Assembly (NCBI RefSeq): GCF_013387465.1
Contig: NZ_VYGV01000006.1
Span: 529,638-593,637 of the forward strand
Reading direction: 5' to 3'
DNA length: 64,000 nt
Source of the DNA: Hydrogenophaga aromaticivorans
GTDB taxonomy: Bacteria; Pseudomonadota; Gammaproteobacteria; Burkholderiales; Burkholderiaceae_C
Made by a program: the position numbers and the translations under genes. Of the stretch, positions 36,107 to 45,009 are shown piece by piece. The notes under the pieces are model-generated. The model saw only the letters and a program-made list of their open reading frames with translations. It was not told the DNA's origin and searched no databases. The stretch's first letter is position 1. Each line of letters opens with the position of its first letter.

Positions 36107-38036
36107 AACCAATACTGCCAAGGGCAGCAAGACCACATGGGATATGGGCACCGACACCACCCTCATCCACATTCTGGCTCGCAACGCCGAGTTGCTGGGC
36201 AATCGCGTGGCCATGCGCGAAAAGCACCTGGGAATATGGCAGGAGACCACCTGGTCGCAGATGCTGGATACCACGCTCGCCTGCGCGGCCGGCATGGAAA
36301 GCCTGGGTTTTGGCGCAGAGGATGCCTTGCTGGTCCTGGGCGACAACCGACCCCGGCTCTACATGGGCATGCTCGCGGCCGGCGTGCTGGGCGGCTACGC
36401 GATGCCCGTCTACTCTACTGCAACACCCGACGAAATCCGTCACTTCATGCATGAGACGCATGTCCGCTTTGTCCTGGCTGAAGACCAGGAGCAAGTCGAC
36501 AAGGTGCTTGATCTGGGCGATCAGGGTGCAACGATCAAGAACATCATTTACGACGAGCCACGCGGCTTGACCAACTATTCGAATCCCGGACTGATTTCGT
36601 GGGAAAAGTTGCAGGCCATCGGTGCAGATCGCTTGCGTGCCGAGCCGAAACTGCGAAATTCCTTGATCGAACGGGCGCTGCCCGACGGACCGGCGGTGTT
36701 CGTGCACTCGTCGGGGACCACGGGCAAGCCGAAGGGCGTGGTACTGAGCCACCGCAATTTCCTCGCGGGGGTGCGCAACGCCCATCGCGGGGGCGCCTTC
36801 ACATTTGGCGAGACCATCCTCGCCTATCTGCCCATGGCCTGGGTGGGCGACTTTGCCATCACGGTCGGCGCCGGTGTTGCGCTGCACTTCACCATCAATA
36901 TCCCCGAACGCCAGGAAACGGTGCTGCACGACCTGCGCGAGGTGGCTCCCACTTTCTATCTGGCGGCACCCCGCAGCTGGGACAACATGCTGACCACCAT
37001 CCAGGTTCGCATGGAGGATTCGACGCCGCTCAAGAAATGGTTCTACGATGTTTTCATGAACTCGGCGCTGGCGTCCGAACGACGCAAGCTCGAGGGAAAA
37101 CAGCCCAGCCTGACAGAGCGTCTGATGCGGCAACTGGGAGAGTGGTTGATTTTCGGACCGATCAAGGACCAGTTGGGCCTCACCCGCCTGCGAGGTGCTT
37201 TCACCGGCGGCGAGGCCATTGGCGAAGACACTTTTGTTTTTTACCGCGCACTGGGCGTGAAATTGCGACAGTTCTATGGTCAAACTGAAAGCAGCGCCTT
37301 CACTGCCTTGCAGGACACCGAAGAAGTACGCCTGCACACGGTCGGCAAACCGCTGCCCGGTGTGGAAGTCAAGATCGGCGACAACGGAGAGGTCTTGATT
37401 CGCTCCGGGAGCGTGTTTTCCGGTTACTACAAACTTGAAAATGCCACCCGTGAAGCACTTGAGGACGGCTGGCTGCACACGGGCGATGCCGGTTATATCG
37501 AGCCTGATGGACACATGGTGGTGCTCGGACGGTTGTCGGAGGTGGTGTATACCTCCAAAGGCGAACGCTACATTCCGAACTACATTGAGAACCGCCTCAA
37601 ATTCAGTCCGTACATCAAGGATGTGGCCGTGCTCGGGAGCGGCCGCGACACGCTGGCGGCCATCATCTGCATCGACATGGAGCCGGTGGGCCATTGGGCT
37701 GAGGTACGGGGCATTTCCTACATGTCCTATGCCGACCTGTCGCAAAAACCCGAGGTGATCGAACTGGTCACGGCAGCGGTCAAGCGCGTCAACAGCATCC
37801 TGCCAGACGGGTTGAAACTGCATCACTTCGTGTCCTTACACAAGGAGTTCGACCCCGACGACGGAGAGGTCACGCGAACCCGCAAGCTGCGCCGCAACGT
37901 GGTCGAGGAGCGTTATGCGCCCATCATTGATGCGATCTACGGCGGCCAGCAGACGGTCACGATGAAGGCGCAGATCACGTATGAATCCGGTGAAGTCGGC
38001 ACCATCGAGCGCCAACTCTCGGTGCAGGAGATTTAA
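36093..38036 (+). CDS. long-chain-type acyl-CoA synthetase embedded in the Liv operon
   Basis: 647 residues. AMP-binding motif VHSSGTTGKPKGVVLSH, YGQTESSAFT, GWLHTGDAGYIEPDG and the C-terminal TRTRKLRRN (catalytic Lys) make it a complete FadD15-like ligase. It should convert the imported acid to its CoA thioester. Its position between livG and livH, with overlapping genes, suggests uptake and activation are coupled; the same arrangement occurs at 49300-52819. GGGGGGTG lies before ATG 36093; GTG 36087 is an alternative start. The region is visibly richer in A/T than the flanking catabolic genes. Confidence 0.9.
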   Translation: MQSTETNTAKGSKTTWDMGTDTTLIHILARNAELLGNRVAMREKHLGIWQETTWSQMLDTTLACAAGMESLGFGAEDALLVLGDNRPRLYMGMLAAGVLGGYAMPVYSTATPDEIRHFMHETHVRFVLAEDQEQVDKVLDLGDQGATIKNIIYDEPRGLTNYSNPGLISWEKLQAIGADRLRAEPKLRNSLIERALPDGPAVFVHSSGTTGKPKGVVLSHRNFLAGVRNAHRGGAFTFGETILAYLPMAWVGDFAITVGAGVALHFTINIPERQETVLHDLREVAPTFYLAAPRSWDNMLTTIQVRMEDSTPLKKWFYDVFMNSALASERRKLEGKQPSLTERLMRQLGEWLIFGPIKDQLGLTRLRGAFTGGEAIGEDTFVFYRALGVKLRQFYGQTESSAFTALQDTEEVRLHTVGKPLPGVEVKIGDNGEVLIRSGSVFSGYYKLENATREALEDGWLHTGDAGYIEPDGHMVVLGRLSEVVYTSKGERYIPNYIENRLKFSPYIKDVAVLGSGRDTLAAIICIDMEPVGHWAEVRGISYMSYADLSQKPEVIELVTAAVKRVNSILPDGLKLHHFVSLHKEFDPDDGEVTRTRKLRRNVVEERYAPIIDAIYGGQQTVTMKAQITYESGEVGTIERQLSVQEI

Positions 38037-38039
38037 ATT

Positions 38040-38927
38040 ATGGATTTTTCACTGTTTGCCGAATTGGCCATCAATGGCGCGCTGTCGGGGCTCATGTATT
38101 CACTGGTCGCCATGGGCATCGTGATCATCTACAAGTCATCCTCGGTGCCCAACCTGGCGCAAGGTGCGATGACCATGCTGGGTGCCTATGTCGTGCTGGC
38201 CATCGCCAATGGATTGGGCGTGTCGATGTGGGTCGCCATCCCGCTGGCCATGGGAACGATGTTCTTTGTCGGAATGGGCATCGAGCGGGTGGCGTTGCGC
38301 CGGCTGGCGGGCCGCCCCATCATCATGATCCTGATGATGACACTGGGGCTGGACATTTTTATACGCGCGACAACAATGGCCATCTGGGGCGGCTCTGGCC
38401 TTCCGCTGTCCATTGGCATCAGCGACGACCCGCTGTTTCTGGGGCCGGTGCTGCTCAGTCGGGCTTATGTGGTGGGCGCCGTGGTGGCCATCGCGCTGTT
38501 TTTGGTCTTGATGTTCTTCTTTCGCACGCGCAGGGGCATTGTTCTGCGCGCCATCTCCGACGATTACATCGCGTCGTGGTCGATCGGTATTTCGGTTGAA
38601 CGCGGGGTGGCGTTTTCCTGGGCCATGTCCTCGGTTCTGGCCACCACGGCCGGCGTGTTGTGGGGCTCGGTTCAAGGGGTCAGCCAGGCGCTGGCGCTGC
38701 TTTTGCTCAAGGGCTTGACCGTCGCCGTTTTGGGCGGTCTTGACAGCATCGGCGGCGCCATTCTGGCCGGCTTGCTGCTGGGCCTTCTTGAAGGCGTTGC
38801 ATCTGGCTATCTCGACCCCTTGGTTGGCGGTGGCAGCCGCGACCTGGTGGTTGCCACAATACTGATTCTGACCATCCTGATTCGGCCGCATGGCCTGTTC
38901 GGGCGCCACGACATTGAAAGGATCTGA
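38040..38927 (+). CDS. livH: Liv-type ABC transporter permease LivH
   Basis: 295 residues, about eight hydrophobic segments. NGALSGLMYSLVAMGIVIIY at the N-terminus, VPNLAQGAMTMLGAY, and VLGGLDSIGGAILAGLLLGL near the C-terminus are LivH hallmarks; it ends IRPHGLFGRHDIERI. It forms half of the membrane channel with LivM. It starts three bases after the synthetase stop. Substrate preference cannot be told from the sequence; the embedded ligase favours a carboxylic acid over an amino acid. Confidence 0.9.
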   Translation: MDFSLFAELAINGALSGLMYSLVAMGIVIIYKSSSVPNLAQGAMTMLGAYVVLAIANGLGVSMWVAIPLAMGTMFFVGMGIERVALRRLAGRPIIMILMMTLGLDIFIRATTMAIWGGSGLPLSIGISDDPLFLGPVLLSRAYVVGAVVAIALFLVLMFFFRTRRGIVLRAISDDYIASWSIGISVERGVAFSWAMSSVLATTAGVLWGSVQGVSQALALLLLKGLTVAVLGGLDSIGGAILAGLLLGLLEGVASGYLDPLVGGGSRDLVVATILILTILIRPHGLFGRHDIERI

Positions 38928-38932
38928 AGGTC

Positions 38933-40006
38933 ATGCTATTTCGTCAATCAGGAATTTTCCATACCAATTACGCCAACGCGCGCTCGCTTTTTCCGCTCCC
39001 CGCGGATCGCTGGATGATCGGCTTGTTGCTGGCCTTTGCGTTAACTGCGCCATTCACCATGAGCACGCTCGTCCTCAGCACCCAGCTGTTACCGTGGCTG
39101 GTGTGGACTGCGGCCGTGCTCGGCTTGAACCTGATTCTGGGCTGGACCGGACAGTTCCACTTCGGCTATGCCGCCATCATGGGCATCGGCGCCTACACGG
39201 CGGTGCACGGCGTACGCAACGGCATTCCCTGGGAGATCGCGATGGTGCTCGGCGGCGTGATGGCCGCTGTGATCGGCATCGTTTTCGCTTTCGCGGCGCT
39301 GCGCGTGAAAGGCCTGTATCTGGCGCTCAGCACGCTGGCCCTGCAGTTCGTGATGGACTGGGTGATCTCCCACGTGCCGGCCATCAGCGGCGGCACCCAG
39401 GCCACACTGCAGGCACCTGACATCAGCCTGCTCGGCCAGGCCATCACCTCGGATACCGGACTCTATTACGTGGCGCTGGGCTGGTGCCTGATCGTCACCG
39501 TGTTCATGCTCAACTTGCGCCGCACCGGGCTTGGCCGCGCGCTCATTGCGGTGCGTGAAAAGGACTTCGCTGCGGCGGTCATTGGCGTGCACAGCCTGTA
39601 TTACAAGCTGGTGGCGTTCGCCACCTCGTCCTTCATTGGCGGCATCAGCGGCGCCATCCTGATCTTCACCTTCTACCGAGCAGCCACACCGGAGCAGTTT
39701 GCCGTCAATGTCTCCATCGAGTTGCTGGCCATGGTGATCGTCGGCGGACTGGGCAGCATCATCGGCAGCTATTTTGGGGCCGCCTTCATTCTGTTGATGC
39801 CCGGCCTGATGAACAGTCTGATCGGCTGGCTGGCGCAGCTCCTGGGCATCTCGCTCGGGATCGAAACGCTGGCCCACATTCCACATGCGGTTTATGGCGC
39901 GCTGATCATTATTTTCCTGCTGGTTGAGCCTATGGGGCTGGGCAAGATGTACACCAATCTGCGCAACTACCTGCTGGTCTGGCCCTTCGGCTACGCCCGA
40001 AAGTAA
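38933..40006 (+). CDS. livM: Liv-type ABC transporter permease LivM
   Basis: 357 residues with an N-terminal cytoplasmic stretch of about 25 residues and roughly nine membrane segments. LGLNLILGWTGQFHFGYAAI, RVKGLYLALSTLALQF and ELLAMVIVGGLGSIIGSYFG are LivM motifs. The C-terminus EPMGLGKMYTNLRNYLLVWP is longer than in E. coli LivM and resembles the tail of the second LivM (52819), which also ends in a WP(F) sequence. Five bases follow the livH stop. Confidence 0.9.
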   Translation: MLFRQSGIFHTNYANARSLFPLPADRWMIGLLLAFALTAPFTMSTLVLSTQLLPWLVWTAAVLGLNLILGWTGQFHFGYAAIMGIGAYTAVHGVRNGIPWEIAMVLGGVMAAVIGIVFAFAALRVKGLYLALSTLALQFVMDWVISHVPAISGGTQATLQAPDISLLGQAITSDTGLYYVALGWCLIVTVFMLNLRRTGLGRALIAVREKDFAAAVIGVHSLYYKLVAFATSSFIGGISGAILIFTFYRAATPEQFAVNVSIELLAMVIVGGLGSIIGSYFGAAFILLMPGLMNSLIGWLAQLLGISLGIETLAHIPHAVYGALIIIFLLVEPMGLGKMYTNLRNYLLVWPFGYARK

Positions 40007-40016
40007 AAACGACATC

Positions 40017-40868
40017 ATGGCGACTGACAACTTGACTTCCACCCCAACGCTGATGCAAAACCAGACTGCGGAACCTGCCTTGATATTGTCACTGAACAAT
40101 GTCGAGGTCATCTACGATCATGTATCGCTCGCCATCAAGGGCGTTTCGATCGATGTGCCGCAAGGCGCCATGGTGGCACTGCTGGGCGCCAACGGCGCTG
40201 GCAAAAGCACGACGCTGAAGTCGATCAGCGGCCTGCTGCGCCCTGAGCGCGGCCTGGTAACCCGCGGTGAGGTGCAATTCCTGGGTCAGAACATCGATGC
40301 GCTGGCGCCGCAGGAGCGCGTCAAGCTCGGTATCGTGCATGTGCTGGAAGGGCGGCGTGTGTTCGAACACATGACGCCTGACGAAAACCTGGTGGCGGCC
40401 TCGGCGGTTCGTGGCACCCGCCAAGACATGCTGCGTAACAAGGATATGGTTTACAGCTACTTCCCGCGCTTGCACCAGCGGCGCACCGCGCAGTCCGGCT
40501 ACCTGTCAGGCGGCGAGCAGCAGATGCTCGCCATTGGCCGTGCCTTGATGACGCAACCCAAGCTGCTGATGCTTGACGAGCCGAGTCTTGGTCTCGCGCC
40601 TTTTCTGGTGGCCGAGATTTTCGACATTGTCCGGCGCATCAACAATGAAGAAGGTCTGTCCGTTCTGCTGGTGGAGCAAAACGCAATCGCCGCTCTGGAG
40701 GTCGTCTCGCATGGCTACATGATCGAGAACGGACGCGTGGTGATGCATGACAGCGCAGAAGCCATGAAGAAAAATCCGGACATCCAAGAATTTTACCTCG
40801 GCGGCACCGAAGGCCGCAGTTTCCATGACATCAAACACTATAGCCGGCGCAAACGTTGGCTGACCTGA
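40017..40868 (+). CDS. livF: Liv-type ABC transporter, ATP-binding protein LivF
   Basis: 283 residues. Walker A GANGAGKST, signature YLSGGEQQMLAIGRAL and Walker B LLMLDEPSLGLAP are intact. The N-terminus carries about 25 extra residues before the first strand, and the C-terminus extends beyond the usual EFYLG by about 20 residues to FHDIKHYSRRKRWLT. This basic tail is shared with the LivF proteins at 48500 and 63513. The ATG at 40017 is 10 bases after the livM stop; the longer frame from 39924 overlaps livM. Confidence 0.9.
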   Translation: MATDNLTSTPTLMQNQTAEPALILSLNNVEVIYDHVSLAIKGVSIDVPQGAMVALLGANGAGKSTTLKSISGLLRPERGLVTRGEVQFLGQNIDALAPQERVKLGIVHVLEGRRVFEHMTPDENLVAASAVRGTRQDMLRNKDMVYSYFPRLHQRRTAQSGYLSGGEQQMLAIGRALMTQPKLLMLDEPSLGLAPFLVAEIFDIVRRINNEEGLSVLLVEQNAIAALEVVSHGYMIENGRVVMHDSAEAMKKNPDIQEFYLGGTEGRSFHDIKHYSRRKRWLT

Positions 40869-40921
40869 CCCCCCGTGGTTACCTTGTCCACGTCGATACC
40901 TGATTTCACGTTCAGTCATGG

Positions 40922-40936
40922 GCCGTACTGTACGGC
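40922..40936. repeat. inverted repeat before the binding-protein gene
   Basis: GCCGTACTGTACGGC: seven-base arms around a single T. It lies in the 118-base gap between livF and the periplasmic binding-protein gene, about 50 bases before its ATG. It could be an RNA element that sets the higher expression usual for binding proteins, or an operator; there is no further evidence. Confidence 0.45.
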
Positions 40937-40986
40937 GTGCCCGTTGGACTTTTTTTTCTATCCGTACGATTATTAGGAGAAGAGAC

Positions 40987-42237
40987 ATGAGATCCAAGTT
41001 GCTTTCCATCGTCGCAGGTCTGGGATTGGCGTTTGCCTGTCTGCAGTCTGCACAGGCGCAAGCCCAGCCCGTTAAATTCGCGCTGTGTTATGACCTGAGC
41101 AAGTCATACGGCTTTGTGACGCCACAAATCGCCCAGGCGGCGAATGACTATGCCAAGATATTGAACCAGAAAGGCGGCATTGAAGGCCACCCCATCGAGA
41201 TACTGGTTCAAGACCATGGCAACGAGCCGCAGCGTGGCATCGAGTGCTACGAAAAGATGAAACGCGAAGGCGCCATTGCCTTTGATTTCCTGTCCACGCC
41301 GGTTTCCCGCGCCGTTCTGCCGCGCGCCATGGCGGATGGCAATGTGATGGTGCAATCCTTTGTAGGTCGTGGCGATGCGGTCGATGGTGATGTGTTCAAG
41401 TGGATTTTCCCCATTGGGCCGACCTACTGGGGTCAAATGGCCAACAATATCCACTACATCAAAACCAAGTCCAACAACAACCTCAAGGGCGTGAAGATTT
41501 CGTTCATCTACCCCGACTATCCGTTCGGGCAGGAACCGATCGGCGTGTTGAAGACACTCGCGGCCAAAGAGGGCTTTGACCTGCAGTTGGTTCCCAACCC
41601 GATGCCGGGCAATGACCAGGCCGCCGCTTGGTCCCAGATCCGCCGCAACAACCCCGACTGGGTGATCAGCTGGAACCTGGCCGGCATGCACGTCGTCGCC
41701 TCGCGCGAAATGAAGCGCAACGGCATCCCGATGGACAAGTACCTTTCCGTCAATTGGCTCAACGAAGTTGACCTTGCCAACATTGGTCTGGAAAACGCAA
41801 AAGGCCTCAAGCGCGGCACCAACGTGACGGGTGGACAGAGCCACCCGCTGATGCAGCAGATCATCAAGGACCTGTATGAGAAAAACAAGGGCAGCGGTGA
41901 CCGCAAGCATCTCAACGATGTTTACTACAACACTGGTCTGGCCATCTATGCCAGCGTTTTCGAGGGCGCTCGCCTGGCCATCAAACAAAATGGCTGGCCC
42001 ATCACGCCTGACAAAATGAAGCGCGGTCTGGAAAGCTTGAAAAACTTTGACGCCGAAGGCCTGCTTGCCCCCGTAACGGTGACCACCAAGGACCATGGCG
42101 GCGGAGGCAAGACCCGCATCGACATGTGGGATGGCGCCAAGTGGGTGCCTCAGACTGACTGGTTCTCGGCATATGACGACGTGATCCAGGACATCGTGAA
42201 GAAAGAATCTGGCGAGTTCGCCAAGAACAAACAGTAA
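40987..42237 (+). CDS. periplasmic substrate-binding protein, Liv/HAAT family
   Basis: 416 residues. A Sec signal peptide (MRSKLLSIVAGLGLAFACLQ, then SAQAQA) ends with a signal-peptidase I site near residue 26. The mature protein has the two-lobe type 1 periplasmic-binding fold (IAQAANDYAKILNQKGGIEG, QDHGNEPQRGIECYEKM, IYPDYPFGQEPIGVLK). It delivers substrate to the LivHM channel encoded upstream. TTAGGAGAAGAG precedes ATG 40987. It differs from the two tandem binding proteins at 53907 and 55166, so the two transporters probably recognise different molecules. A strong terminator follows. Confidence 0.9.
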   Translation: MRSKLLSIVAGLGLAFACLQSAQAQAQPVKFALCYDLSKSYGFVTPQIAQAANDYAKILNQKGGIEGHPIEILVQDHGNEPQRGIECYEKMKREGAIAFDFLSTPVSRAVLPRAMADGNVMVQSFVGRGDAVDGDVFKWIFPIGPTYWGQMANNIHYIKTKSNNNLKGVKISFIYPDYPFGQEPIGVLKTLAAKEGFDLQLVPNPMPGNDQAAAWSQIRRNNPDWVISWNLAGMHVVASREMKRNGIPMDKYLSVNWLNEVDLANIGLENAKGLKRGTNVTGGQSHPLMQQIIKDLYEKNKGSGDRKHLNDVYYNTGLAIYASVFEGARLAIKQNGWPITPDKMKRGLESLKNFDAEGLLAPVTVTTKDHGGGGKTRIDMWDGAKWVPQTDWFSAYDDVIQDIVKKESGEFAKNKQ

Positions 42238-42249
42238 TTGCCTTCCCTT

Positions 42250-42297
42250 GGGATGGTTCACGGTCAGGCGCGTTGCGCACTGACCGTGAACCATCCC
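42250..42297 (+). terminator. rho-independent terminator after the first Liv operon
   Basis: A perfect 18-base stem, GGGATGGTTCACGGTCAG with its exact complement, encloses a small inner GCGC/GCGC hairpin. It starts 12 bases after the binding-protein stop and is followed by the T-rich ATCTTGTTTCTC. It separates the Liv operon from the badH-like gene. Confidence 0.85.
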
Positions 42298-42414
42298 ATC
42301 TTGTTTCTCGGATTTTCATCCCTCTCTTGAATCGACAGGTGGCAGCCTATGCCACAGTGGATTGCAGTGGTAGCTGCCAGGCGCACCATCCAACACAGGA
42401 AATCTCGCCCCCTG

Positions 42415-42441
42415 ATCTAACTATCGTTAGATAGTTATAAT
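42415..42441 (+). promoter_or_regulatory. operator (7-4-7 inverted repeat) overlapping a promoter, before badH-like gene
   Basis: The operator ATCTAACTATCGTTAGAT (42415-42432) is a perfect inverted repeat with spacer TATC. It ends four bases before a consensus -10 box, TATAAT, at 42436-42441, so it fills the -35/-10 spacer. A protein bound here would block RNA polymerase, as expected for a TetR repressor. The start codon at 42487 lies 45 bases after the -10. No good -35 hexamer is seen. Confidence 0.8.
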
Positions 42442-42486
42442 TTCATCCTCACCAATGTGGCGCCAAAAGCGCAAGGAGCAATCAGT

Positions 42487-43284
42487 ATGGATCTCGAACT
42501 AAAAGGAAAATCGGTCATCGTCACGGGTGGTGGCTCGAACATTGGCCGCGGCATCGTGCTCGGCTTCGCCGCGGAAGGCGCCAACATCACCATCGGCGAC
42601 ATCGACGACAAGCAGGCGCAAAAGACGGCAGAACTTGCGCTGGCGAGCGGCGCGGCGTCGGCGCAGGTTGTCAAGACCGATGTCACCCAACTTGACCAGG
42701 TGCAAGCCATGTTCAAGGCGGCCACGGACAAGTTCGGCGGCGTCGATGTCCTCGTCAACAACGTCGGCTGGGACCAGTTGATGTTCTTCACGCAGACGAC
42801 CCCCGATCTGTGGCAAAAGATCATCAACATCAACTACCTCGGCGTACTCAACTGCACCAAGGCCGCGCTTGAAGTCATGGTTCCTCGCAACGCCGGCTCC
42901 ATCGTCTCCATCAGCTCTGACGCCAGTCGGCAAGGTGAGCCACGTGAAGCGGTGTATGGCGGCGTCAAGGCCGCCATCAACAGCTTCATGAAAACGATCG
43001 CCAAGGAAAACGGTCGTTATGGCATTCGCTGCAACGTGGTCTGCCCCGGCGTCACTATCCCCAGTACCACCGACGAAGTGGGCGGAAGCAGCATGTGGAT
43101 CGATGCCGGCAGCATGTTCACGCCGGAGCAACTGGAAAAAGTCGCCAAGGCGCTGCCACTGCGCAAGGTGGGGCGGCCACAGGATATTGCCAATGCGGTC
43201 GTCTTCCTGTCTTCAGCGAAGGTTGCGGGCCATGTCACCGGACAGGTTCTTTCAGTGTCTGGCGGTTACAGCATGATTGGGTAA
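42487..43284 (+). CDS. badH: BadH-like 2-hydroxycyclohexanecarboxyl-CoA dehydrogenase (SDR)
   Basis: 265 residues. TGGGSNIG cofactor motif, NNVGWDQLMFFTQT, SISSDASRQGEPREAVYGG (Ser 143/144, Tyr 157, Lys 161) and the ending GQVLSVSGGYSMIG. The NxGWD, SDA(A/S)R.G...EAVY, VCPG and TGQVLSVSGG segments agree with BadH of Rhodopseudomonas palustris as I recall it. BadH oxidises 2-hydroxycyclohexanecarboxyl-CoA to the 2-keto compound, the substrate of BadI, whose homologue is encoded next. AAGGAG precedes ATG 42487, and the promoter carries the operator. A ring bearing a substituent is possible. Confidence 0.82.
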   Translation: MDLELKGKSVIVTGGGSNIGRGIVLGFAAEGANITIGDIDDKQAQKTAELALASGAASAQVVKTDVTQLDQVQAMFKAATDKFGGVDVLVNNVGWDQLMFFTQTTPDLWQKIININYLGVLNCTKAALEVMVPRNAGSIVSISSDASRQGEPREAVYGGVKAAINSFMKTIAKENGRYGIRCNVVCPGVTIPSTTDEVGGSSMWIDAGSMFTPEQLEKVAKALPLRKVGRPQDIANAVVFLSSAKVAGHVTGQVLSVSGGYSMIG

Positions 43285-43343
43285 ATGCCCGGGCACGGTC
43301 GAAAGACATGCGGCATTGAAATAGCAGACAAAAAGGAAAACCC

Positions 43344-44135
43344 ATGGAATTCAAGGACATCCTCTACGAAGAACTCGACTCGGTGGCCTACATCGCGATC
43401 AACCGCCCCGAAGTGATGAATGCGTTTCGCGGCCAGACCGTCGAGGAACTGCTGCAGGCATTCATGAAAGCAGGCTGGGACAAGCGAATCGCCGCCATTG
43501 TGCTCACGGGAACGGGTGACCGTGCTTTCTGCACCGGCGGCGATCAGTCGGCTCATGCCGGCCAGTACGACGGCCGCGGCACCATCGGCATCCCGGTGGA
43601 AGAGTTTCACAGCGCCATTCGTGACGTACCCAAGCCCGTGATCGCCCGCGTGCAGGGCTACGCCATTGGCGGTGGCAATGTCTTGGCCACCTTGTGCGAC
43701 ATGACCATTGCCTCGGAAAAGGCCGTGTTTGGCCAGGTCGGCCCAAAGGTTGGCTCGGTCGATCCTGGCTGGGGCACGGCGTACCTGAGCCATGTGGTTG
43801 GAGAAAAAAAAGCACGCGAGATCTGGTACATGTGCCGCCGCTACAGTGCGCAGGAAGCCCTGGCCATGGGGCTGTGCAACGCCGTCGTGCCCCACGACCA
43901 GCTCGACGCCGAAGTCGTCCGCTGGTGCAAGGAAATTGTCGAAAAAAGCCCGACCGCTCTGGCGATCGCGAAACGCTCTTTCAACGCATCCACCGAGCAC
44001 ATTCGCGGGATCGGCAGCCTGGGACTTCAAGCGCTGAGCCTGTACTACGACACGGCAGAGTCCAAAGAAGGCGTGAGCGCTTTCCTGGAAAAACGCCGGC
44101 CTGATTTCAGGCAGTGGACCAACGGGAGCAAGTGA
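43344..44135 (+). CDS. badI: BadI-like 2-ketocyclohexanecarboxyl-CoA hydrolase (ring cleavage)
   Basis: 263 residues, crotonase superfamily of the MenB/BadI group. AFRGQTVEELLQA, GDRAFCTGGDQSAHAGQYDG, VIARVQGYAIGGGNVLAT, GQVGPKVGSVDPGWGTA and GEKKAREIWYMCRRYS match BadI over nearly the whole length. BadI adds water across the C1-C2 bond of 2-ketocyclohexanecarboxyl-CoA to give pimeloyl-CoA, an oxygen-independent ring opening. It is 59 bases after the badH-like stop, with AAAAAGGAAAACCC before ATG 43344. This is the most specific functional assignment in the window. The natural substrate may be substituted, considering the methyl-branch enzymes encoded nearby. Confidence 0.88.
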   Translation: MEFKDILYEELDSVAYIAINRPEVMNAFRGQTVEELLQAFMKAGWDKRIAAIVLTGTGDRAFCTGGDQSAHAGQYDGRGTIGIPVEEFHSAIRDVPKPVIARVQGYAIGGGNVLATLCDMTIASEKAVFGQVGPKVGSVDPGWGTAYLSHVVGEKKAREIWYMCRRYSAQEALAMGLCNAVVPHDQLDAEVVRWCKEIVEKSPTALAIAKRSFNASTEHIRGIGSLGLQALSLYYDTAESKEGVSAFLEKRRPDFRQWTNGSK

Positions 44136-44214
44136 GCAACCCCTTGCGACGCGCCAATGCACGAGTCTGCCCCTTCGACCAAAGCCAAGTTTGATACGAT
44201 TTGCTTTTTTTTGG

Positions 44215-44232
44215 ATCTAACTAACGGTCAAT
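44215..44232 (+). promoter_or_regulatory. half-degenerate operator at the tetR start
   Basis: ATCTAACTAACGGTCAAT ends at the base before the tetR ATG (44233). The left half and spacer match the other sites exactly; the right half matches GTTAGAT at four of seven positions. A TTGATA hexamer lies upstream at 44191-44196, with a T-run between. The position suggests weak autorepression by roadblock or by masking the start region. Confidence 0.6.
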
Positions 44233-44865
44233 ATGAAGCCAAGTACAGAAGCAAAGCTCAGCAAAGATAACGCAGATGGCCCCGCTACACGTGAACGGGT
44301 GCTGCTCGAAGCTGCACGGCTGTTCAGGCATCATGGCTATGCGGCAACTACTTTGCGCGAGGTTGCGGATGCTGCCGGCGTCAAAGCCGGCAGCATCTAC
44401 TATCACTTCGAATCGAAAGAGCAGATCCTGGGCGAGGTACTGGACAAAGGCATCACCATCGTCGCCGATGCCGTGCGCACCCGTGTTGCGGCTCTTCCCG
44501 AAAGTGCACCCTGGCGAGACCGAATCGCCGCTGGCATTGAAGGCCATCTCTGGGGAATGCTGCATTATGGCGACTTTACGTCAGCCAACATCCGCATCTA
44601 CGGCCAAATCCCGACCAGCGCAAAAAATCGCCACCGGATCGTGCGGCGGGCTTACGCAGACTATTGGGATCGGCTGTTCGAATCAGCGCTCGCCAGCGGC
44701 GAGTTGCGCCAGGACACCAGCACGGCCATGATTCGGCTTTTCGTGATTGGGGCATTGAACTGGACCGTCGAGTGGTACAACCCCCAACGAGGCTCTTTTC
44801 AGGATTTCTCACGCCAAATCACAGCGATCGTGTTCGATGGAATTCTCATGCATGACAAAGCATAG
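44233..44865 (+). CDS. TetR-family transcriptional regulator
   Basis: 210 residues. The N-terminal DNA-binding domain reads ATRERVLLEAARLFRHHGYA then TTLREVADAAGVKAGSIYYH (helix-turn-helix about residues 39-60). The C-terminal ligand domain has the length typical of acyl-CoA-sensing TetR proteins. It is the only transcription factor in the window, lies next to badHI, and has a copy of the repeated operator immediately before its start, so it is the best candidate for binding all five sites. The ligand is probably a pathway acyl-CoA. No ribosome-binding site is visible because the operator occupies that place. Confidence 0.88.
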   Translation: MKPSTEAKLSKDNADGPATRERVLLEAARLFRHHGYAATTLREVADAAGVKAGSIYYHFESKEQILGEVLDKGITIVADAVRTRVAALPESAPWRDRIAAGIEGHLWGMLHYGDFTSANIRIYGQIPTSAKNRHRIVRRAYADYWDRLFESALASGELRQDTSTAMIRLFVIGALNWTVEWYNPQRGSFQDFSRQITAIVFDGILMHDKA

Positions 44866-45009
44866 CCGCAATGCATTGCCGGCAACTTCAATAGGCCGGG
44901 CCGAGAGACGGACAACCATGGTCCCCATGTCGCCTACGTGGCTCAGTGGCACGCCAACCGACTGCATCTGGGAACTCGCAAATTGAACAACACACCGAAG
45001 GATCAAAAA

